The position numbers were made by a program, and so were the translations under genes. From Isoetes taiwanensis (taxonomy: Eukaryota; Streptophyta; Lycopodiopsida; Isoetales; Isoetaceae), in contig JAJEKV010000033.1 of NCBI GenBank assembly GCA_021234155.1, positions 7,986,635 to 8,050,634 of the forward strand: 64,000 bases of DNA. The letters run 5' to 3'. Under the pieces are notes generated by a model. That model was not told the origin of the DNA. It saw only the letters and a list, made by a program, of their open reading frames with translations, and ran no database searches. This document shows, piece by piece, positions 34,391 through 46,690 of this stretch (its first letter is position 1; the number at the start of each line of letters is the position of its first letter).

Positions 34391-34553
34391 CGGAAGAGAG
34401 GGGAAAGAAAAGAGAGGAGAGAGACACAAGGAGAGGGGACAGAGAGAAGAGAGAAAGAGAGGAGGGAGGAGAGAGGAGATGAGGGAAGAGAGAGGAGAGA
34501 GCAGAGAGGAGAGAGGGACGAGATAGGAGAGAGAAAAGAGAGAGGAGAGAGGG
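34391..34553 (+). repeat. 163-base almost pure purine tract
   Basis: Nearly every base from 34391 to 34553 is A or G (GAGAGAGGAGAGA-like), with a few C and T interruptions. GC-rich repeats (AAACCGAGGCGAGGCC at 34241, 34301 and 34374) precede it, and a CCGAGCCGAGGAA copy follows. Such tracts can form triplex DNA. Confidence 0.8.
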
Positions 34554-34589
34554 AGGCCGGCCGAGCCGAGGAAAGAAGCAAAAGAAAAG

Positions 34590-34615
34590 GGCCCGGCCGT
34601 CAGGCCGGGCCCTTT
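34590..34615 (+). other. Helitron 3' subterminal hairpin
   Basis: GGGCCCGGCC and GGCCGGGCCC pair across a GTCA loop, extended by AAAA/TTTT. The stem ends only a few bases before CTAG, as expected for the Helitron rolling-circle terminator. Confidence 0.8.
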
Positions 34616-34620
34616 TCTAG

Positions 34621-37600
34621 TACATCATAAAGTTATCACAAATTTGTTTTTTTACTGTACATACACACATATAGACAATAACATAGTCAACGTGCGTCGA
34701 CAAATTCTTCACTGTAGTGTAATAATCAAATTTAAAAGAAAAGCATGCTGAGGGACCTATTTTGGTCTTTTGTTAAGGATTTATCGGGGTTAGGATGGGT
34801 GTTTTAATTTCCAAGGTTTTGTCTATATATTGTTTTAGTTTTGGGATTCACATTGTCAGCAGCAGCAGAAGCAACTATGGACATCTTTATTTTTGAGGTT
34901 CATCTTGTTTGAAGGTTGCAAAATGTTACTATAAGCTTGTTTGGATACCTTCAAAGGACATTGCAACATGGCTTGGCCACTACTTTGGTTTTCTCGACTA
35001 GGTCCCAGGTTATCTGGTATCCATTTGACAGGTTCCCTCATTTCTACCCGATTTCTATATAGGCGCTATCCCTTCTCATACTAGTAGGTGTTGGACTAAT
35101 CTTTAGACAATCTCGTGTGGTCGTGCCCTTCTTGACCTAGCTTGTCAAAAATTTTCTCCATTTTACGATATGGTAAATTTTGTATTGCATGTGGCATTTC
35201 TAAGGCAACTAGCATATAAATTTCTTTGATCGTTGACCCTTGTAGATATCTCTTCTAAGCATTGTTTGGGATTTTACACTCCTTTTCTCAGTTTGTTTTT
35301 GTTTTCAAGGTTAGATGGGTTTTCTCAAGGTGGTGTGATGCGTTTGGAGTTCGAACCACATACACTTCCTTTGGCTTCAACCTCGATATTGCCTTTACTT
35401 CTCCATCTTTCCTCAGCCTTGGCTTATTGTTTTTTACCATCATCTTGGCTTCAAAGTTCTCATTCCTGTGGTCGTGGTTATCATCACTTTCTAGATATGG
35501 TTGAGGTCCATGGGATTGTACCAATGATGGACATTCTGCTTATATGATTGCAGACCCCCTTGAACGAGGTTGTTTGAAGCACGAGATTGGATAAGTAGCT
35601 TGCTATTGGATCCTAGGCCTCTTTTGTGGATCGCAGCTTGCAGAGTACATGGTGGCTTTCATGAAGGTAGAACTGCAATGGAACGTATCTTTAGATTGAA
35701 TAACTTGGATGTTCCATTGTAGCATGATTTATGAAAACAAGTAACAAGAATAACCGTGGAGGTGAAGAAAGAAATTTGTTCTAAGCCCTAAAGCCTCCTG
35801 AATTCAACTTCATATAGGAGTCTGCAGGTGCTAAAGTGCATGTAGAAAGTTGTTTGAATTATTTGTGAGGTCCTCAAATCTTTGTGCAGAAGTGCGTGTA
35901 GAAAGTTGTAAAATTGAAGCACATATGGAAGTAAATGTGCCACATAGAATGTGGTGAAGGTGTACCAAAAGACTCAACATAGTTAGTCAGGAATCAGATC
36001 GTACCAAAGTATCTCATATTCTTTATTACCAAGAAACTATTTTAGATCCTAGATGTGGAATTACTATTGGGCTATAATGGTACCCAGGGGCAGAACATGT
36101 ATTTTAGTGACTATCCAGATTGACCATGTAAATTGTAACGAATTTCAAGCAATGGTGATGATTAACAAGCCCACATAGAAATGGGTATCCGAGTGAATAA
36201 GACACAACTTCATAGTGCAAGAAGAATCCACTCAGCTAAAAATAGCAAAAAGATGAGATGGTGATATTAAGGAGTAATTTAAAAACAATGTTGGATTACA
36301 AAGGCTTCTACCCAAGTTCATTGATGAAACACTTTATAATTTCCTTTATGCAAATTCCATCTCAGACAATGCCTCATTTATATGACACTGCAATAATTAT
36401 TGTAACATGTGAGATGCAATTCTGAAGAGGAGATATCTCATGACCTGTGTGGGAAAATCAAAAGATATTCATTTTATTTTCCAAGTTTTCAATGAAGTCA
36501 TGTTGGATTTACAGGTCAGTGTAGATAATGTGGTCCAAATGATACTTAATGAAGTCCTTAGCTATTTCCATTTGTCATGCCTGTCACTCTTGATCTTCAT
36601 TTCTAAGATTGGTCATACATATAAGGAGTATGAGCTGGCACTGGTGTACACTAGTTCTGAACGAAAGAATAGGTTATAGAGCATTAGCAATGGATAAGAT
36701 TAGAGCAATCTTTAGCCTTAATCAACAACAAGAATAGTATAAATTCACTAGTAATCCAACAAACAAATTATTACGATCCTAGAATGTAACAGTCTGGATG
36801 ATTAAACAATTTTGGGTGTCGGGACTAAAGTAGAATTGGGATCCAGTCCTAAGGTCTTCTCCATTTTACTAGCTTGTATTTGGTTATGTATTTTGTGTTT
36901 TTTGTGAGGTCTTTTTCTTTTTGTTTAGGAATCTAGACGGGCATACATTTTTTTTTCTTGAATCATGATTGCTTATTTCTTAAAGGGTAAGTTGGAACTA
37001 TAACCTAGGTTTGCTCTTCTCTCTCTCCTCAATCTCTACCATGCCGGTATAAGGTTATAGTTTGTTCAGCGAGTGTATTACCATATTGGTAAATGGCAAA
37101 AATGCACGAGCACAAGCGTAGAGAGATGAGGTTCACCAAGTATGACCGATACTGTGAACTGGAGTAGTATCTATTTGGTCGAAAATTTGTTCTCTATTTT
37201 TCATTGCATCTCAAGTAATAATTGAAGTTATTGTCTAGATAATTACAACAATGAGTCCCCTCTTATGTTCTTTGCAGGTGGTGCTGCATTCGCATGGCAT
37301 GCAATATGTAAATATCTAGCACTTCAGAACTTAAGCCTGGAGTACGGAAGACATTTCCTAAGTTTCCATAGCATTATGTCGTTAAAGTAGGATGTTGTTT
37401 AGCTCTGTAAGTTAGATTATATTATATCCACCAAAACTAGGAATCTGAAGGACAAGTTTTTCCTCTATTGTGTTTGTATCCTTGAACTCTATTGTGCCAG
37501 AATTCTTCAATTTCATACGTTACAAGGCAAATGCTATCTTGATGTTTTTGCTTTAATGATGATATCCAAGTTGGGTTTGTTATACGTAAATTTGTCATGA

Positions 37601-37624
37601 ATAAAACACAAAGGTATGGTTATA
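34621..37624. other. Intergenic, no gene recognised
   Basis: Plus frames at 35233-35547 and 36440-36679 have no recognisable motif. Composition is AT-rich. I found no terminal repeats or RNA gene. Confidence 0.4.
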
Positions 37625-37662
37625 CATTACAAGAAATTTATCGCAGCGGCCAAGGCCGCCGC
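37625..37662 (+). repeat. CACTA-like terminus with GC palindrome
   Basis: CATTACAAGAAATTTATCGC then AGCGGCCAAGGCCGCC resembles the CACTACAAGAAA ends of plant En/Spm elements, with one mismatch in the first four bases and an immediate GCGGCC-AA-GGCCGC palindrome. A matching opposite end was not found; 42507-42530 is only vaguely similar. It could mark one border of the block containing the recombinase. Confidence 0.35.
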
Positions 37663-38439
37663 AAACATTTCTCTTCCCTATTTACTTTGTATATTTGGGA
37701 GCATCGCAGGATAGATCCAAATCAAAAAGGTTCTGCTTTGAAATTGAATAGCATCAAAGAAAGAATAAGATTGCATTTTATTGTTGCAATATTTTGTTGA
37801 TATGGCCTTTGGTACTTCACAAGAAATTGCCAGACCCAAATTTTGACAAATTAAGAAAAACATACACTTTATTATTGTCATATTTTTGTTGATGTGGACT
37901 TCACATGCAATACATCAAATAGTATTTTTGTTGCTGTGGACAATTATGCACAAAATATTGTGATTCCACTATTTCTCACACACATAGCGATGCAACATAA
38001 ACTTGGGCGTAGTTGTAGAAATGATAAAGAAAATGGTTGTTCTAGACCCAATAAGATAATGGCATGTAAGTGGAAAAAATAGACATTAGATACGATCAAA
38101 TGAAGATAATGATAGTAACTACACGACACCATTCATTTGATAGAACAATCTAGTACATTAAAGGATCTGTATGAGCTTCTCCAATTGAAAGAGAAAGAAT
38201 TTCAATTTAGCCAGCACTGTGCGCATATGCGACATTTTAGAAATGATTGTGGTCTTGTTTGCTCTACTATATTTAGACGTCCTTACATTCCTTACATGCT
38301 CTATGGCCAAGAACTTGGAATTAAGAATCGGTGTATCTGCACAAACATACCATATAAATAGCTCTGGCCATTCTACTATGCCACGACACTGAAGCCCAAA
38401 CAATTTTCTTACTTATAAATTAAAAAAAAAAAAAAAATG

Positions 38440-39300
38440 CCTACAAATTCAAAGCCGAAGTGCCTGGCTCAAAACTTTGTTGCAATCATTACGTTTTGTG
38501 TCTCCAGGATCATGTTCCAAGAGTTGGTTTTTGAATTTCAGTTGTAACAATTTCATTTCCATTTCAATCATCTGCTTTGACAAAAGACAGGCAGAGGCTT
38601 AGTTAGTTATGCACTAAATATATCCATCACCATATGCATTTAAGAGGCTGCTAACCTTAACCTCATACTCTGCTGCACATTCAAGAAGAGCTATTTGAAG
38701 CTCTTCTACCTTTCTCTTATAAACTGCCTCGATATCATCTAAACCCTGCAACATAGATATTTGATGTATTACTACACGAAATATACAAAACAAAAACCAA
38801 GAGATAACAACAAAAGTATACCCAACACGTTGAATCAGATACAGTTTCAGTAAAGTAGGCAATATGGTCTTGCTTGGACATAGAACACTCTGGATTCCCT
38901 GCTTCATTGAACATTGAACCAAATAATCATAACTCATATTTTAGACTATGTACACAACTAGCTATTTACTTGATTCACAACGTCTTACGACATAGAATAT
39001 ATCAGTAGAAGCAATAATATCTTGAGAGATGTCTAAGCACTGGCCATGGTTTTCCCTCATCTGTGGAGGAGCAATACCCTCCAAGTTCCTTAAATCTATA
39101 CGTTGAACTACGTTCCGATGCCGTGCTAATGATGGTCTATGTGGGTCACGTTTACTTGTTGATGGTCTACATCGTCCACATTTAAGTACTTTCACATCTC
39201 CACAATTACTTGCTTTCTCAGAGTTCTTATTTTCGTAACCTACACCACCTACAAATTCCTTAAGATTATCTCCTTAGTTTTTTTCATGTCTTTTTTTAAG
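38440..39300 (-). pseudogene. Possible distal exons of the recombinase gene
   Basis: Minus frames at 39195-38962 (basic: KCGRCRPSTSKRDPHRPS) and at 38755-38614 (coiled-coil: DDIEAVYKRKVEELQIALLE) lie downstream of the recombinase on the same strand and are bordered by plausible AG/GT sites. They could be its last exons or remnants of a neighbouring accessory ORF. No domain is recognised. Confidence 0.3.
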
Positions 39301-39535
39301 TGGTTTTGAGTATTTTTTCAGTGTTAAATTTCAAGTGGCGCTCCGGAGGCGCCGCCACCACAATATACAATAACATTATAATACAACTTAATTTTTTAAT
39401 ACAGCTTAAATTCGAGAGTTAAAATCCTTCATATTGAAGATCAACAACTTCACATTTCAAGTTGAAAAAGTTTCACATTTCAAAGTTCAAAAAGTGATTC
39501 AGTTACTATCAGATCTCAAGTTATATCAAACATCC

Positions 39536-41844
39536 TCAAGAAATTTTTGGAATTGAAGCCATGACATTTTCAATAATCGGTCCAGCCTGTAAAGGATTCG
39601 CAATCGATATTGACAGAAACACACAATTTTTATTTGTTGCCGCCATGAAAGACTGACCACCTGTATTAGTCATTATAGAATTTGCAATCATGCTACCACC
39701 TTCTAACTGAGGACAATTCTTGAGGCACTTTTCGCAAACATCATTGTCTATTTCCAGCTGCTTCAAACCTGTTACAGTGATACTTCCCGAACATGTATCA
39801 ACATCCATATTTGTAGAAACTGAAGCAATGGGTATAGAAGGAACAAAAGAATAGCAGCCTGTTTAAATAAATGGTTACTAAAGAAATTTAACAATGAAAC
39901 TAACGAATAGAGAAAAATATATTACCTTATCATAAGCTTTAATTTGATCACTTGCGATTCCTTTACTAGAACTTGCTCCACCATTAAATGCTGACATAAT
40001 TGAATTTTTTCTTGTTTTCTCTTGCTGTAGCACGTCGCTATAAACTTTTAAAATTCCATCCTCATTATATAGAGATGCCAGAATGCTCATTGCAGCATCA
40101 ACCTGCATTTCCTTTGTCCTGTCATACCTGCAGGAAATAATGTTACCAATAAGGAAAAACAAACCATAAAACAAATAAATATAAAGTACTTACTTGCTAT
40201 AAGACTCGACCTTCCTATGGCCAGTGATCAACATGCCAACTTCTGGTGGCACTCCAGCCATCGAAAGCCTAGAAACTAAAGTAACACGACCACTCTTATT
40301 AGTGATTTCGATATCACTCACAAGACTCCCCATTGATTGCAGCCAAGTCCGTAATTTATTGACACCCATAGGCACCTTTTGATACCACACCTGCATAAAA
40401 CAAGAAACATATTAGCAAAATAAAATATTAAAAAAAAAACAATAGTAATTAACTTACATTGTATCGAGGATTAGGAATTGTCTGCAAGAAGAAGTGTCGT
40501 GGCATTTCATTCTCTTTTTCAGGCAAGTGTCGGACATACTGCTTGTATGTCTCAACAAAATCTGCTTCGTAGCTCCAAGTAGGAGGCCGGAAGTGAGAAT
40601 CATCAAACCTAGTCATACTACAATTCCAGTTCTTTGATATGCATTCTCTGTACTGAACAGAATCTCCAAATTCATCATTCCGCAGACTCATATCACAATC
40701 GAGGACCCCATGCAACTCTGCATGACCTCTGATTCCAAACCTACTAACCATATAATAGCACAGCCTTTTTTGACAACCTATAAATACAACAAAAATTACA
40801 TTAATGTAAAACCCTGAACTACTATATTAACAGTCTAATAACCCAAAAACAGTAAGCTAAAACTACAAATACGACTAAAAAACTAGCTAAAAACTAGCCT
40901 ACAACTAGAAATAACTAACCTACAACTAAAATTAGGCAAGAACTACCCAAAAATTAACCTAAAAATAACCTGAAATGAATTAAAAATAAACGAGGAAACT
41001 AACCTGTGTTAAAGGTAATTTGATGGTCACGATCTGCCAATAATTCGCGCTCAACATTAAAGCTGATTTCTGCTGTCTTCTTCTTCTCAGCTCCCACACC
41101 AGCACATCGTGAACGCTCTGCAGCACCAATGAACGCCTTGCAAGCCCTAGCAAAGATTGGATGCCTTAAAATATTGAACCTCTCCCTATCAACTCCTGTC
41201 TGCTCAATAATCATGTCTTGTCTCTTCCTTATAATTCGACCAATAGTCTTAAACAGGTTATTGAGGCTGCAAGAATAATAATTAAAGAGGTTAGAACTAA
41301 TAATTAAAAAACAATATCAACAACACAGTCACTAACCTGCTTGCAAGAAACATTCTGCCATTGTTTTTTTTCACCTGGATCATGAACATGACCAGCATTT
41401 CATTCATCTCCCATAAGGGAACATCTTCAATTGGAACAGAAGTGTCAAACTTTCTGAATACCCTCCAAGCATCAAATTTTTTCCTTGCCCAATTAGTGGC
41501 CTTAGAAGACCGACCTCTCCCTCCATGATACACATCATGCATTATATTTTCATCAAGCTCGCATCCTCAACCTCTTTCTCTGTATCTTTTTTCGCTGGAT
41601 CCCTGAAATCAACATTATACCACTCTTCTTTCTCAACTTCTGCCATAAACTTGTCTATTTCGTTAAGATTCCCATTTTCCAGAAACTGATCAACATCCCC
41701 TATCTCTTCTTCAGCACCAAGAGCAGCAGTCAACTGTATAGAAAAGGACGGATATTCCACATCCATACTGTTTGAAGTCATACTAATAAACACACAACAA
41801 TTAGATAAGATAATCAGGACAGTAAGCCAGAACACACCAACCAT
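39536..41844 (-). CDS. Crypton/KIAA1958-like (DUF3504) tyrosine recombinase, spliced
   Basis: Exons: ~41781-41337, 41266-41004, 40777-40458, 40390-40194, 40127-39926 and perhaps 39858-39536. The SAM-like core-binding domain (TNWARKKFDAWRVFRKF) lies in exon 1. The catalytic domain has the first Arg in RFGIRGHAEL (40730-40728), then WYQKVPMGVNKLRTWLQSMG typical of KIAA1958-type proteins. TNKSGRVT follows, with Lys where the HxxR box has His. The last pieces are GHRKVESYSK and the nucleophile Tyr (40126-40124) in YDRTKEMQ. Such enzymes cut and rejoin DNA through a Tyr-DNA bond and drive Cryptons, DDE-free transposons; animals have domesticated copies. All introns from exon 1 to exon 5 keep phase with GT-AG sites. 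Oddities are a one-base frame break near 41560, an unresolved phase into exon 6, and no clear element ends. The start is 41781 (MTSNSMDVE) or 41844. Confidence 0.82.
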
Positions 41845-42369
41845 TGCAATCTACAAACAAAAATCACAGTTAGAATGTATCTTAGCTTGAATAAACAAAA
41901 AAATAGAGTGTCAAACACAAAAAAATAGAGTGCCAAACCTTAAAACTTCCACGAAAATTTGCAGAACTTGATCTTCTCTGAAAACACATGTTCACTTGCA
42001 CACAAGAGCTGCATGCAACTGCAAGTAACTGAAGAAACATCTCTGACTACCAATACACTCCAATAGACTAAATCCAGTGACTCCACTACACTACATCCGA
42101 AGATTTACCGCCAAGCAGAACTACACAGAAGCAGATCTACACGAAAACCTGTAAAAACATTACAAAATCATATAAGCAATCAAGAAAACACAAAAAACAC
42201 AGAATACAAAAGAAAAAAGTACTCAAATTGAAGCTGAGATCCCAGGGCCTCGATTGACGCCACTCCGACGTCCTACCGCCGATTCCGACGCCCTAGCGCC
42301 GACGAAACACCTCCGGAGCTCGACTGCCGGAATGCACGTCGGCACAAAAAAAAGGAATAATAACAATAA

Positions 42370-42498
42370 AAAAAATCTAGTTTATACCCCTGTCGACGTG
42401 GCAGGGGGAATTTGCAGGTGGTGTAGGCCACGTAGGGGAACCTCCGCCACCTGGCGGTTTCGGGGTGGAAATCCGCAGGTGGCGGAGGTTCCCCCTAC
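42370..42498. repeat. GC-rich palindrome upstream of the recombinase
   Basis: Arms GTAGGGGAACCTCCGCCACC (from 42432) and GGTGGCGGAGGTTCCCCCTAC (ending at 42498, first base omitted from pairing) form a ~30-bp inverted repeat with a six-base loop. A worn third copy (GGGGGAATTTGCAGGTGG) begins at 42405. It lies about 600 bases before the recombinase start. A smaller palindrome (GGCGCTCCGGAGGCGCC, 39337-39353) lies downstream of it. Confidence 0.75.
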
Positions 42499-42499
42499 A

Positions 42500-44460
42500 T
42501 AAAACGCTGTAAATTTGCATTATTGCACAAGCATCCTGTAAATCCGCCATACCTCAGCCTTCATTTCCAAAAGCACAAATCCGCCATATCTCTCAGCCTT
42601 CAAACGCAGAACCCAGGATGGAAAAAAAGGAAAAAGAAAAAGAACAGAGAAAAGGGCTGCCATAGCCATACCTTGGGCGATTTGGTGCTTCCTTTGGTGC
42701 TAGATTTAATGCCGAAATCTCAAAATTATAAGCCGGAGCTTGCTTGCAAAGTGGCTATGGTGCTAGATAGCTACCAATGCTTTGCCAAGATTGCTCTAAG
42801 AGATCTTCAATACAAAATAAATGGAACCCAAATCCGGTAAGAAATGATGGGTTCTACCACTTTTTGCTATATCTTATCCAGTGTGTTCCAGCGATGGAGG
42901 TTTAGAACCATCTTACCTTTGTTCTTGAAGCTTGAGTCTCAAAAAATAGATCTTGAATCCATTGACATACCTTGGATTTAAATGTTGGGTTCAAAATCCT
43001 CGGTGGCTTGCAGGGGGCGCCTCGCTCCCAACATGGGATTGATTGCAGGGCAAGAAGTGGAAAGATCAATCGATTTCTTGCAGAGCAAGAAAGGGGGTCT
43101 TCAAACCAATGAAGTGCAAATGAAAATGAGAAGTGCAAATGAAAAGTTGAGCTGCACATATGTGTCAGCACCAGGATGCTTCAAACAAATTAGCTTCAAA
43201 TAAATAGTGTCAAACAGAAAAGGCTGAATTATATCCATTATTATTATAGCATCTTATGTGGACCTCAATAAACAAGAGCTTTTGCACATAGATCTAGTTT
43301 TCTTTTCTATTAAATTGAAAATGACTAAAAAGATTCATCATGTAAAATAAGGATGCAAAATCCTAAACTCCTTCTATTGTATGATGATATTCTTCATCAC
43401 TTACAAGATTATACGACTCCTTAGATAAGCCCTTCTATTGTGTAATCACAGTGAAATTCTTAGAAATGTAATGATATTTCATCCAATCTACACATAGTTA
43501 CAAGTTCAACTCGTCATATACAAGTTCATCAAGAATTGGTTCTATATAATTTCAACCCATAGAGTTTTATAAAGGCAACCCTTTCTTACGTTGCCCCAAG
43601 CCTGCCCTACTGCTAATTACTCTGTTTTTTTGTTTAGGACTATGATGTGGTCATTTGATCTATGATGGCCTTTTTACACATTCAATTGCATGTTGCTTTC
43701 ACATATTTTCTAAGTGTTTACGCTCATTGACTATACATCACGTTTGTTTCTAGACCAAATTGCCTATATGCATATCATGCGTTTCCATTTTTTGCATCTA
43801 GACTTGTGCTTCGATGCGTCTCATCATCGTACGTCATTTTGAGTTTTTGATCCTTAGCTTTATCTAGATATAAAGTATATTGAGTTTTTCTACATTGTTC
43901 GAACAACAATGAGTTGTCGTGTTCTAATTTTGCAATGTGCTTTTGGTCTAGTCTTGCATGATTCTAGTTTTTGCGGAGGATCCATTCCATTGGCTGCCTA
44001 TTAAGATTTTTTTGCAATTATATATTCACTATGCCTTTGAGTTCTCCATTTTTTATAATGTCTGCGGTTTGAGTCAGTTTATAACTTCCAATACTTGCAT
44101 TTATCCCTTGATACCGTTTTGCTTTGTTGAAATGTCTTGCACATTTCCCTCTTTAGCATGAATTCGCATACAATTACTATTTTTATAATGCCTGCAGTTT
44201 GAATCGATTTTTATAATGTTGGAATTAACAAGAATTCAAGCTTTACACTATGAATTGGCAGCAATGCAATAGAAGCAATCAAATTCACACAGGTTTGCAT
44301 AGCCAAAAGTTGCTCAGAAGAAGGTATCCGAAATGCCTTTTCTGGCTGCATCCCCTTGTATATACATATATATAAATTCCTTCTGTACAATAAAAAATAG
44401 AAGGCCGCGTGAAAATATTTCGTGACCATACATTCTAAAATACATATTTACCATATATAC
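42500..44460. other. Intergenic, no gene recognised
   Basis: Short plus frames (42523-42840, 42982-43203) have no recognisable motif. From 43.2 kb the sequence is AT-rich and featureless. Confidence 0.4.
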
Positions 44461-44489
44461 ATATGATATGAATACTATCACCCCCCTTT

Positions 44490-45290
44490 CATAATTTGTA
44501 CAACTTAGCCGTTTCTTCAACTGCATCAATCTTTTTTTCGAAAGAGTTTTTGTCAAGAGATTTGCAAGTTAGTCACATAGTTCAACTGTATAAGATTCCT
44601 GTTCACAACATCCCTGATGTAATGCATATGAATTTTGATATGCTTAGACCAATCATGCAAGACTGGATTCTTGCACATAGCAATGCAACTAGAGTTATTA
44701 GAATTAAGAACAAGCGGATGATTTATGACCATACCAAGTTCTTCCACTAACCTTTTGCACCAAACCATTTCCTTCGCAGCCAAAGTACCTACTTCATATT
44801 CGGTCTCAGCTGTGGGCAAGGCAACAGAAGTTTGCTTCTTCCATTTCCATGAGATGGATACTCCAGCAAGCATCATAACAAAACTAGATATCGACTTTCT
44901 GCAATCTAAATCACCTGCCTAGTCAGAATCACAAAATGTTTTTAGTTCTAGATCCTTTGAGTAGAATAAAATACCAACATGCTTTGTCCCCTATAAATAT
45001 CTGACAACCCTCTTAGCTGCTGCCCAATGAGCTTTACCTGGATTGTTGTTATATCTACAAAGCATATTAATAACAAAAGCCACATCTGGTCTTGTACAAT
45101 TTGCCAAGTATATCAAGCAACCTACCAGTTCACTGTATAGAATACATTCCATCTCTTTCACTTCTTCCTCTATTTTGAGAGATAAATCATCTGATGTCTT
45201 CTATCCGACTGCAAGTTGCGTATTGATAGCTTTGCAATTGACCATATTTGAACCTTTTCAGTATAGCATCAATATACATACCCTAAGACA
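44490..45290 (-). pseudogene. Ty1/copia RNase H fragment
   Basis: A minus frame (44876-44553) encodes VSISWKWKKQTSVALPTAET followed by EYEVGTLAAKEMVWCKRLVE, the RNase H of copia retrotransposons, with the later KNPVLHDWSKHI and LLTKTLSKKR pieces. Upstream, frames broken by stops give YIDAILKRFKYGQ, the end of the copia reverse transcriptase. There are no LTRs and no gag. The fragment ends abruptly at about 45290 where a gypsy fragment begins on the opposite strand. Confidence 0.85.
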
Positions 45291-46690
45291 ACAAGAGCTT
45301 CTTGTTGTTCCGGTCCCTTTTTACTCCGAAATCAACTATCTAATAGTTGATTCTTTCAAGGAGTTGATACATTTCTTAGAAGATTCTCCTCATAAGGTCA
45401 TAGTCTATACGGATCATCAAAATCTGAAATATTTTTAGTCTGCTCTAGTGCTCAACCATCGCCAGGCCTGGTAGCATACTCAAGTATTATCCCACCTTGA
45501 TTTCGTGATCAAGTACCGTCTTGGACCTCTCTAAGAGAACCCGATACCTTATCTCGACGCTCTTACATTCAGCCCAAGCTGGTGATCGTGCATTTGATCA
45601 ACAATCACGGGTTATCCTAGGGCCTGATCAGTTCAGTTTATGACCAACACTTTGTTAAAGAGGCCTCATGGTACATCCTTGTTGGAGTCTGTTCGGGCAC
45701 CTCTACCCTTCGATCCATTGACTCAAGATGTATTTTCACATCTTGGCTCAGCATTATCGTCTTGGCAAATGCCGTTGGACTATGATCATTTTGAGATTCG
45801 AGATAGACTTCTGTTCCGCGATGGACTTCTGTATGTTCCAGATGGTGCTTCCTGACTTTAGGTTCTCCAGGCTTGTCATGACTCGCCTATGGCTGGACAT
45901 TTTGGAGTAGCCAAGCCTCTTGAACTTATTAGTCGAGAGTATTGGTGGCCTGGGCTTTGTCACTCTGTCGAAGCTTTTATTCGATGATATTTGTTGTCGA
46001 GCGAAGGTTCTGAAACACCTTCCTCATGGTCTTTTCAGCCACTGAATGTTCCAGATGGACTTTGGAAGAGTATTTCTGTGGACTTTATTCCGGAGCTGCC
46101 ACTCTTTCGGGACCATGATGCCATCATGATCGTTGGTGATCGCTTCTCTAAGATGACTCATTTTATTTCTTATAATATCACCATCACCAGTAAAGAAACA
46201 TCTAAACTTTTCCTTCGTGAATTAGTCAGACTTCATGGACTGCCAGACACCATTGTCAGTGATCGTGAACCCTAGCTCGCCGCAGGTAGTTATTGCATCT
46301 TGACTGCTTATTGACATCTGATCATCATCCAGAAAGTAACGGGCAAGCAAAGCGTATTAATCAGACTCTAGAACAATATTTGGGGTGCTTTATCAGTTAT
46401 CAGCAGGATGATTTAGTCGATTATCTTCCATTAGCTGAGTTTGCCTATAATAATCCAGCACATGCTTCCATTGGCTAGACTCCATTCTTTCTGAACTCTG
46501 GCCATCATCCTCATTGATTCCTTAGTGTCGCTGACAGTGACTTTGTCAATTAGTGCCAAGTCTCGATTGAAAAACTCTAGGCTCTTCAATCAGATAATAG
46601 AACCATGGCCTTGATAGGACATGATTCTGCTGCAAATTGGTTGCGAGGGGTCTCTGAATGAGTTAATCCATAATAGCAGCTTGAATTTAT
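45290..46690 (+). pseudogene. Ty3/gypsy RNase H-integrase fragment
   Basis: The order is RNase H (ELIHFLEDSPHKVIVYTDHQ), zinc-binding H2C2 region (PMAGHFGVAKPLELISREYW), then integrase core ([51 protein letters not shown]). Several stops and frame slips break it (for example at 45437, 45854 and 46274). No gag, protease, complete RT or LTRs are visible. The integrase sequence style (VPDG-WKSISVDFIPELP) matches chromovirus-like elements of plants and fungi. Confidence 0.9.

Larger units (their letters stand above)
32263..34620 (+). mobile_element. Non-autonomous Helitron with both termini visible
   Basis: The 5' end reads A then TCTAATCTAATAAAAGAATAG, a plant-type Helitron 5' terminus. The 3' end has a strong hairpin, GGGCCCGGCC-GTCA-GGCCGGGCCC, then TTTT, CTAG (34617-34620) and T. 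Insertion between A and T, 5'-TC, 3'-CTAG and a subterminal hairpin are the four Helitron signatures. The 2,358-base body encodes nothing and consists of a tRNA-like promoter, two tandem-repeat arrays and a purine tract. Mobilisation by a RepHel protein such as the one at 7.8-11.8 kb is inferred; the ends of that element look different. Confidence 0.85.

Noticed and set aside
34229-34630. 133-codon plus ORF rich in Arg, Glu and Gly
   Set aside because: It is the translation of the purine tract and GC repeats in the Helitron, not a protein gene.
37625-42530. Complete CACTA transposon carrying the recombinase
   Set aside because: The right-hand end matches the left only over a few bases (TAAATTT), and no three-base target duplication could be shown.
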